Shown: positions 59,366 through 64,000 of the stretch, piece by piece
Layout: the number at the start of each line of letters is the position of its first letter
Position numbering within the stretch: position 1 is the stretch's first letter
NCBI RefSeq assembly: GCF_014164775.1
Contig: NZ_JACJGB010000005.1
Span: 248,001 to 312,000 of the forward strand
Reading direction: 5' to 3'
DNA: 64,000 nt
Source: Tessaracoccus sp. MC1679
GTDB lineage: Bacteria; Actinomycetota; Actinomycetes; Propionibacteriales; Propionibacteriaceae
Position numbers and translations under genes: made by a program
The notes under the pieces: generated by a model
What the model was told of the DNA's origin: nothing
What the model saw: only the letters and a program-made list of their open reading frames with translations
The model's database searches: none

Positions 59366-60032
59366 ATCGGGTGATCGTCGGATCACGGACGACACTGTGC
59401 TCGTCGTCGGACTGGGCTTGTTCGGCACCGCCACCGCGAAGGCACTGGCTGAAATGGGGGTGCCTCTGATCGCGGTCACCGACGATCACACCCAGGCGGT
59501 GCGTCACGCAGACGATTTCGCCCATGTCATCGAGATGGACCCCTCCGATCGCGAGGCGCTGCAGCAGATCGGCATTGATCAGATCCGCAAGGCGGTGGTG
59601 GGGCTGAGCAAGGTGGAACTGTCCATCATGACGGTCCTTGCGCTCTCCGAGATGGGGGTCCAGGAGATCTGGGCCCGCGCCGCCACCCGCGAGCACGGGG
59701 CGATCCTGGAGCGGATCGGCGCCCACCACGTCGTGTACTCCGAGGCATCCACCGGACGGCGCGTCGCCCACGCCGTGTCGGGGTACATGATCGACTACTT
59801 CGAGTTCGAGGACGGCTTCGCCATCGCCCGCACGAGGGCACCGAAAATGACCTGGGACAAGACGTTGCGCGAGACGCTGGTCCGCACCAACAACAAGGTC
59901 ACGGTGGTGGGCGCTAAGCGTCCGGGTCAGGACTTCATCTACGCGGTGCCGGAGATGGTGATCGAGGCCGGTGACGAGCTGATCGTCTCCGGGCGGGTCA
60001 ACCACGTCGACGCCTTCTGCCGGCTCCGCTGA
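59355..60032 (+). CDS. ktrA: KtrA/TrkA regulatory subunit (RCK domain)
   Basis: 225 residues from TTG 59355, chosen because AGAGGAG lies 7 nt upstream and it overlaps ktrB. RCK_N: VLVVGLGLFGTATAKAL binds nucleotides (ATP/ADP or NAD(H)). RCK_C: the C-terminal about 75 residues (TLRETLVRTNNKVTVVGAKR ... GDELIVSGR) bind c-di-AMP or cations in homologues. It gates KtrB at the inner membrane face. Convergent with gluD across 22 bp. Confidence 0.92.
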   Translation: MLGRSGDRRITDDTVLVVGLGLFGTATAKALAEMGVPLIAVTDDHTQAVRHADDFAHVIEMDPSDREALQQIGIDQIRKAVVGLSKVELSIMTVLALSEMGVQEIWARAATREHGAILERIGAHHVVYSEASTGRRVAHAVSGYMIDYFEFEDGFAIARTRAPKMTWDKTLRETLVRTNNKVTVVGAKRPGQDFIYAVPEMVIEAGDELIVSGRVNHVDAFCRLR

Positions 60033-60061
60033 TCAGAACCCATTCTCACGGGGATCAGCGG
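60026..60061. terminator. Bidirectional hairpin between ktrA and gluD
   Basis: CCGCTGATC (60026-60034) is the exact inverse of GATCAGCGG (60053-60061); both stop codons lie within the arms. Loop 18 nt. Plausible shared terminator. Confidence 0.55.
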
Positions 60062-60990
60062 CGTTCCCAGCTCTCGGACTGCCGGGCGATCGCGCTCGCC
60101 TGCGCGAGCCGGATCGTCGACGTCGGATCGGCGGTTCCTGTGTCGGCCCCGCCAGCCTTGGGGAGGTGACCCCCGCTGCCCGTCCGCCACGACAACCACC
60201 GGGCGAACCAGGAGAGCAGCAGGTTGATCGTGAGGTAGATCACCAGGGTGACGATGAAGAGCGAGAACAGGTAGCGGTTCCCGAAGAAGCTCGCGAGGTT
60301 GTTCATGTTGCTGCGAATGATCTCGTTGTAACCGACGATGTAGCCGAGCGACGTGTCCTTGAGGAGCACCACCAGCTGGGCGATGATGATCGGCAGCATC
60401 TGCCGGAACGCCTGCGGGAACTCCACGAGGATCTTCGACTGGAACTCGCGCATGCCGAGGCTCAAGGCGGCCTCACGCTGTCCGCGGGGCAGGGCGGCGA
60501 GCCCGGCGCGCAGCGCCTCGCCGATCAGGGTGCCGTTGTAGATGATGAGGGCGATGACGACGGCCCAGAAGGCGCCCGTCGAGGCCACCAGGAGGATGAA
60601 CAGCATCATCAGCAGCACCGGCATGCCGCGGAAGAACTCCAGCATCACAGCGGTCGGGATGCGCACCCACGGCAGGAGGGAACTGCGCATCAGCGAGAAC
60701 ACCACGCCGAGGGCGACGGCACCGACCGCCGCGACGCCCGCGGCCCGGAGAGTGCCGACGACGCCGTTGCCGATGAAGTCCCACACCTGCGGATCGACGA
60801 AGATGTCCCATCGCGAGGCGTCGAACATCCCTGGCAGCGTGATGCCGCCCGACTGGCGCGGGGCCGCCAGGATGCCGATGATCCAGGCCGCGCCGGCGAC
60901 GATGACCACCAGCGACACGATCGACCCGATGAGCGAGGCGCGGCGGGCGCGGGGTCCGGGGGCGTCGAACAGGACGCTGGTGGCACTCAT
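60055..60990 (-). CDS. gluD: Amino-acid (glutamate-type) ABC transporter permease, GluD-like
   Basis: 311 residues with an N-terminal helix and the five-helix HisM-type permease fold. The EAA-loop is EALRAGLAALPRGQREAALSLGM. It has the long N- and C-terminal extensions seen in corynebacterial GluD. ATG 60990 overlaps gluC (ATGA). With GluC it forms the channel. Confidence 0.9.
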   Translation of the reverse strand: MSATSVLFDAPGPRARRASLIGSIVSLVVIVAGAAWIIGILAAPRQSGGITLPGMFDASRWDIFVDPQVWDFIGNGVVGTLRAAGVAAVGAVALGVVFSLMRSSLLPWVRIPTAVMLEFFRGMPVLLMMLFILLVASTGAFWAVVIALIIYNGTLIGEALRAGLAALPRGQREAALSLGMREFQSKILVEFPQAFRQMLPIIIAQLVVLLKDTSLGYIVGYNEIIRSNMNNLASFFGNRYLFSLFIVTLVIYLTINLLLSWFARWLSWRTGSGGHLPKAGGADTGTADPTSTIRLAQASAIARQSESWERR

Positions 60991-61634
60991 CGCGACACCA
61001 CCCATCGCTTCTCGAGTTGTACGGCCGCGAAGCCGAGCGGAACCGTGATCACGAGGTAGAGCGCCGCCGCCAGCACGAGGATCGGGATGACGATGTTGCC
61101 GTTGTCGTTGACGAGTTGCCGCGTGCTGGCGAACAACTCGACCACGAAGAAGCCGCCGGCGACCGAGGTGTTCTTCGTCAGCGCGATGTACACGTTGATC
61201 AGGGGAGGGATCGTCATGCGGAACGCCTGCGGCAGCACAACCAGCGACACCGTCTGGCCGAAGCCCAGGCCGATGCTGCGCGCCGCTTCCGCCTGACCGA
61301 CCGGCACGCCGTTGATGCCCGAGCGTAGAGCCTCCGCGACGAACGGCGAGGTGTAGTAGGTGAGGGCGACGAAGGCGAGCAGCAGGTACGGCGTGCGGAC
61401 CCCCAGCATCGGCAGGACGAACGCCGTGAAAAGAAACACCAGGGTCAGGGGAGTGTTGCGGGCTACCTCGGTCCAGGCCGCCGCGAACCAGCGCAGGACA
61501 GGGACCGGCGAGATCCTCATCGCAGTGATGAGGGTGCCGAGCACGAGCGCGAGCCCGCCCGAGACCACAAGCAGCAGTAGTGTGACGCGGAGTCCCTCCC
61601 AGAACTCAGGCATAAGTGACCAGAGCTGCGTCAT
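60987..61634 (-). CDS. gluC: Amino-acid (glutamate-type) ABC transporter permease, GluC-like
   Basis: 215 residues, five helices. EAA-loop EALRSGINGVPVGQAEAARSIGLG. Starts MTQLWSLMPEFWEGLRVTLLLL with GGGGGAG upstream. It pairs with the next gene. A hairpin in the gluB-gluC gap may lower its level relative to the binding protein. Confidence 0.92.
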   Translation of the reverse strand: MTQLWSLMPEFWEGLRVTLLLLVVSGGLALVLGTLITAMRISPVPVLRWFAAAWTEVARNTPLTLVFLFTAFVLPMLGVRTPYLLLAFVALTYYTSPFVAEALRSGINGVPVGQAEAARSIGLGFGQTVSLVVLPQAFRMTIPPLINVYIALTKNTSVAGGFFVVELFASTRQLVNDNGNIVIPILVLAAALYLVITVPLGFAAVQLEKRWVVSR

Positions 61635-61655
61635 GGGCTCCCCCTTCGTTGTGGT

Positions 61656-61696
61656 GCGGTGGGCCCTTCCCGGCCGGGCCGGGTCAGGCCCACCGC
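61656..61696 (-). promoter_or_regulatory. Hairpin between gluB and gluC
   Basis: GCGGTGGGCC (61656-61665) pairs perfectly with GGCCCACCGC (61687-61696), with further GC pairing inside. It starts 6 nt after the gluB stop. Such hairpins often stabilise the binding-protein mRNA segment and reduce read-through to the permeases. Confidence 0.6.
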
Positions 61697-61702
61697 GCCG
61701 TC

Positions 61703-62590
61703 TCAGTAGCGGTCAGGGGTGGGCGGATCGACGAACGGGAGGACCGCGCCGGCTGTGTCGTTCCAGGCCGCCTCGTAGGTTCCGTCGGCGTAGCTCTCCT
61801 CGAGGACGTCGTTGATCCACATCCGGAAGTCGGTGTCCTCCAGCGCAAGACCGATGCCGTAGGGCTCGGAGGTGAACGGCTCGCCCACCACCTTGAACTC
61901 GCCTTCGTTCTGGGCGGCGAGGCCCGCGAGGATCACGTTGTCGGTGGACACCGCCACCACTGTGCCGTTGCGCAGCGGTTCGAGGCAGTTCGAGTACGTG
62001 TCGGTGAGGAGGGGCTCCGCGCCGATCTCCGCGAGCTTGGCGGCCGGGGTGGAGCCTGTCACCGAGCAGACCGGCTGGCCGACGAGATCGTCCTCACTGG
62101 TGATGTCCTCGTTGTCGGCGAGCACCAGGATCGACTGTCCAGCCATGAAGTACGGGCCGGCGAACGACACGACCTCCTTGCGTGCGTCATTGATCGTGTA
62201 GGTCGCCACGACGAAGTCCACCTGCCCGTTCTCGATGAACGGCTCGCGGTTGGCCGAAACGGTCTCGACCCACTCGATGTTCTCCTCGGAGATGCCCAGG
62301 TGTGACGCGATGATCTTCGCGATCTCGACGTCGAAGCCCTCAGGGACACCGGAGGGACCCATCAGACCGAACAGCGGCTGGTCGAACTTCGTGCCGATCG
62401 TGATCTTGCCTGCCTCGTTCAGTTCGGCCATCGTGGTGCCCTCCTCGAAGGTCACCTCCTCCGCTGCCGATGATGAGCTCCCCCCGGCAGCTGGGGCGGT
62501 GGTCTCGCTGGAGCTGCCGCCGGCGCAGCCCGAAAGCGCGAACGCGCCTGCGGCCGCGAACGCGATCAGGGAGTTCCTCGTTCTTTTCAT
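61703..62590 (-). CDS. gluB: Glutamate-type ABC transporter substrate-binding lipoprotein
   Basis: 295 residues. Lipoprotein signal ending at Cys22 (ALSGC), then a Ser-rich linker and an SBP_bac_3 domain. EAGKITIGTKFDQPLFGLMG and GFDVEIAKIIASHLG are the usual start; FVVATYTINDARKEVVSFAGPY is the ligand-binding core. Related to corynebacterial GluB; the ligand is probably glutamate or a close relative. Secreted and lipid-anchored. AAGGAAG lies upstream of the ATG. Confidence 0.93.
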   Translation of the reverse strand: MKRTRNSLIAFAAAGAFALSGCAGGSSSETTAPAAGGSSSSAAEEVTFEEGTTMAELNEAGKITIGTKFDQPLFGLMGPSGVPEGFDVEIAKIIASHLGISEENIEWVETVSANREPFIENGQVDFVVATYTINDARKEVVSFAGPYFMAGQSILVLADNEDITSEDDLVGQPVCSVTGSTPAAKLAEIGAEPLLTDTYSNCLEPLRNGTVVAVSTDNVILAGLAAQNEGEFKVVGEPFTSEPYGIGLALEDTDFRMWINDVLEESYADGTYEAAWNDTAGAVLPFVDPPTPDRY

Positions 62591-62615
62591 GCCTCTTCCT
62601 TTCCTGGTCTGCGGT

Positions 62616-62655
62616 CCGCCTAGGTGGCGGCCGCTCGATCTCCGCCCTGGGGCGG
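62616..62655 (-). promoter_or_regulatory. Hairpins between gluA and gluB
   Basis: CCGCC-TAGGT-GGCGG at 62616-62630 and a CCGCCC/GGGCGG stem at 62642-62655 lie just after the gluA stop. They may protect or attenuate the message ahead of the binding-protein gene. Confidence 0.45.
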
Positions 62656-62660
62656 GCTGG

Positions 62661-63452
62661 TCAGTGATGGAGGATCTTCGACAGGAAGTCCTTCGCCCTT
62701 TCGCTCCGGGGGTTCGTGAAGAACTCCTCCGGTGTTGCCTCTTCGACGATTGCGCCGTCGGCCATGAACAGGACCCGGTCCGCAGCCTTGCGCGCGAAAC
62801 CCATCTCGTGGGTGACGACCACCATCGTCATCCCCTCAGCCGCTAGGCCGACCATGACGTCGAGCACCTCGTTGATCATCTCCGGGTCGAGCGCGCTTGT
62901 CGGCTCGTCCAGAAGGATCAGCTTCGGGTCCATGGCCAACGAGCGCGCGATCGCCACCCGCTGTTGCTGGCCACCGGAGAGCTGGCTCGGCATCTTCTTG
63001 GCCTGATCGGCGACCCCGACCCGTTCGAGGAGCCGCATCGCCTTCTCGTCGGCGTCCTTCTTGTTCATGCCGCGCACCCGGATGGGTCCCAGTGTCACGT
63101 TCTCGAGAACCGTCTTGTGCGCGAAGAGGTTGAACGACTGGAAGACCATACCGACGTCGGCACGCAGCCTCGCCAGGTCCCTGCCCTCTTCCGGCAGGGG
63201 GCTCCCGTCGATGGAGATGGTGCCGGAGTCGATCGTCTCGAGCCGGTTGATGGCCCGGCAGAGCGTCGACTTCCCGGAGCCCGAGGGGCCGATGACCACG
63301 ACGACCTCACCGCGATGGACCACCGTATTGATGTCGCGGAGGACGTGGAGCGCACCGAAGTGCTTGTCGACGTGATCGACCACCACGAGAGGGCCGCCGC
63401 GCCCCACGTCCACGTTCGACGTGTGAAGCGCGGATGCATCCGGTGAGGCCAT
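62661..63452 (-). CDS. gluA: Glutamate-type ABC transporter ATP-binding protein
   Basis: 263 residues from ATG 63452. Walker [17 protein letters not shown]-loop [16 protein letters not shown], signature [15 protein letters not shown], Walker [16 protein letters not shown]-loop [14 protein letters not shown]; the polar amino-acid uptake type. The start is chosen from TATGGT-N6-ATG rather than the earlier ATG at 63488. First gene of gluA-gluB-gluC-gluD, the order known in Corynebacterium. Confidence 0.93.
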   Translation of the reverse strand: MASPDASALHTSNVDVGRGGPLVVVDHVDKHFGALHVLRDINTVVHRGEVVVVIGPSGSGKSTLCRAINRLETIDSGTISIDGSPLPEEGRDLARLRADVGMVFQSFNLFAHKTVLENVTLGPIRVRGMNKKDADEKAMRLLERVGVADQAKKMPSQLSGGQQQRVAIARSLAMDPKLILLDEPTSALDPEMINEVLDVMVGLAAEGMTMVVVTHEMGFARKAADRVLFMADGAIVEEATPEEFFTNPRSERAKDFLSKILHH

Positions 63453-63458
63453 ACCAGC

Positions 63459-63464
63459 ACCATA
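63459..63464 (-). promoter_or_regulatory. -10 element (TATGGT) for gluABCD, leaderless spacing
   Basis: Minus-strand TATGGT-N6-ATG. TTGTTG about 19 bp further upstream could serve as the -35. Confidence 0.6.
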
Positions 63465-63524
63465 CGAGGCTCCGGACGGTCCCAACAAGGCATGTGGGCC
63501 GATTAACGGACCTGTAACAGGAAG

Positions 63525-63563
63525 GCAACGCCCGGATCGAACGTGGGCCGCGGCGGGCGTTGC
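63525..63563 (-). terminator. 10-bp inverted repeat after the betaine-binding protein gene
   Basis: GCAACGCCCG (63525-63534) is the exact inverse of CGGGCGTTGC (63554-63563). It begins one base beyond the stop of the next gene on the minus strand. No T-tract. Confidence 0.6.
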
Positions 63564-63564
63564 G

Positions 63565-64000
63565 TCAGGCGAGACCCTCCTCGGTCAGCCAGTCGGCGGC
63601 GATATCGGCGGCGGGAAGCTGCTCGGTCACGCTGCGGTTGTTGAGGGCGATGAGCTCGTCGGGGCTCATAGCGGCACTCACGCCGTCGATGATGGCGGCC
63701 GCCTCGGTGGTGACGTCGTCGCTGGCCAACGGCACGAGGTGCGAGGCCAGGAAGAGCCCTTCATTGTCCTCCAGCGAGACCAGGTCGTTCTGGGCGATGG
63801 ACGGGTCCGCTGTGTAGACGATGGCCAGCTGGATGTCGCCGTCCTGGAGGGCCTTGACGGTGAGCGGGCCGCCGCCGTCCTCGATGGGCGTGAATCCCAC
63901 CTCGAGGCCGTACTTCTCGGCCAGGCCCAGCGGGCCGTTGGGGCGGGTCTCCGCCTCTGAATTGGCACCAAGTGTCAGAGGTGTGGTCACGTTCGCGAGA
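63565..64000 (-). CDS. Glycine betaine/osmoprotectant-type ABC transporter substrate-binding protein, C-terminal part
   Basis: About 144 residues are visible; the frame is open at the window edge, so the gene starts outside. [57 protein letters not shown] and [21 protein letters not shown] match the second lobe of OpuAC/ProX-type binding proteins. It delivers glycine betaine, choline or a related osmolyte to a permease. A GTG near 63990 is probably internal rather than the start. Confidence 0.85.
   Translation of the reverse strand, partial: LANVTTPLTLGANSEAETRPNGPLGLAEKYGLEVGFTPIEDGGGPLTVKALQDGDIQLAIVYTADPSIAQNDLVSLEDNEGLFLASHLVPLASDDVTTEAAAIIDGVSAAMSPDELIALNNRSVTEQLPAADIAADWLTEEGLA

Overview
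The window is a high-GC actinobacterial chromosome segment. Gene order (alaS-ruvX-mltG-aroE-aroC-aroK-aroB ... efp-nusB ... carA-carB-pyrD-pyrF-mihF-gmk-rpoZ-metK-priA-fmt-rsmB-rpe), an actinobacterial IHF (mIHF), a helicase-dead PriA and many leaderless -10/start pairs all point to Actinomycetota. A Propionibacteriaceae member such as Tessaracoccus or a relative is my best guess, from general similarity only; no database was searched.

Layout. 1-632: 3' end of aspS, then about 540 bp of repeats and hairpins without a gene. 1176-3874: a Bcr/CflA-type exporter and rarA, divergent. 3871-13894: two small envelope-associated proteins, alaS, ruvX, mltG, the shikimate genes aroE-C-K-B, a membrane protein and a hydrolase-like protein, nearly all overlapping by a few bases. 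13947-21241: efp, nusB and the pyrimidine genes carA-carB-pyrD-pyrF. 21343-28717: mihF, gmk, rpoZ, metK, priA, fmt, rsmB, rpe. 28796-37821: a PAC2 protein divergent from metH, then HAD phosphatase, trmI, tyrA, cmk and der. 37916-38551: an OsmC peroxidase and tRNA-Pro(GGG).

From 38.6 to about 57.5 kb the content is accessory: a fibronectin-III-like protein, an old-yellow-enzyme/flavin reductase, an MmyB-like regulator, a cyclophilin-like lipoprotein, an emfourin-like and a PrcB-like protein, a flavodoxin, a split DUF2278 protein, a frameshifted GNAT, a CPBP protease remnant, an HtrA protease, a thioredoxin, an MFS protein, an ABC exporter and a frameshifted alkyl sulfatase. Four broken genes fall in this part and none in the housekeeping half. 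A 31-bp perfect inverted repeat lies just beyond the tRNA. 57.7-64 kb: cold-shock protein, a KtrB/KtrA potassium uptake pair, a glutamate-type ABC importer (gluABCD order) and the 3' part of a glycine-betaine-type binding protein.

The first 38 kb works as core biosynthesis and translation: aminoacyl-tRNA synthetases, chorismate, UMP, methionine/SAM and formyl-Met-tRNA, with tight translational coupling through ATGA/GTGA overlaps. The most recurrent non-coding signal is TANNNT followed 6-8 nt later by ATG or GTG. It occurs at twelve genes on both strands and predicts leaderless transcripts. No CRISPR array, complete IS element or prophage was seen, and no undescribed multi-gene system could be demonstrated. 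The nearest candidates are the small protease-modulator-like cluster at 42.7-44.6 kb, the tandem hairpins before metK and the large post-tRNA palindrome.
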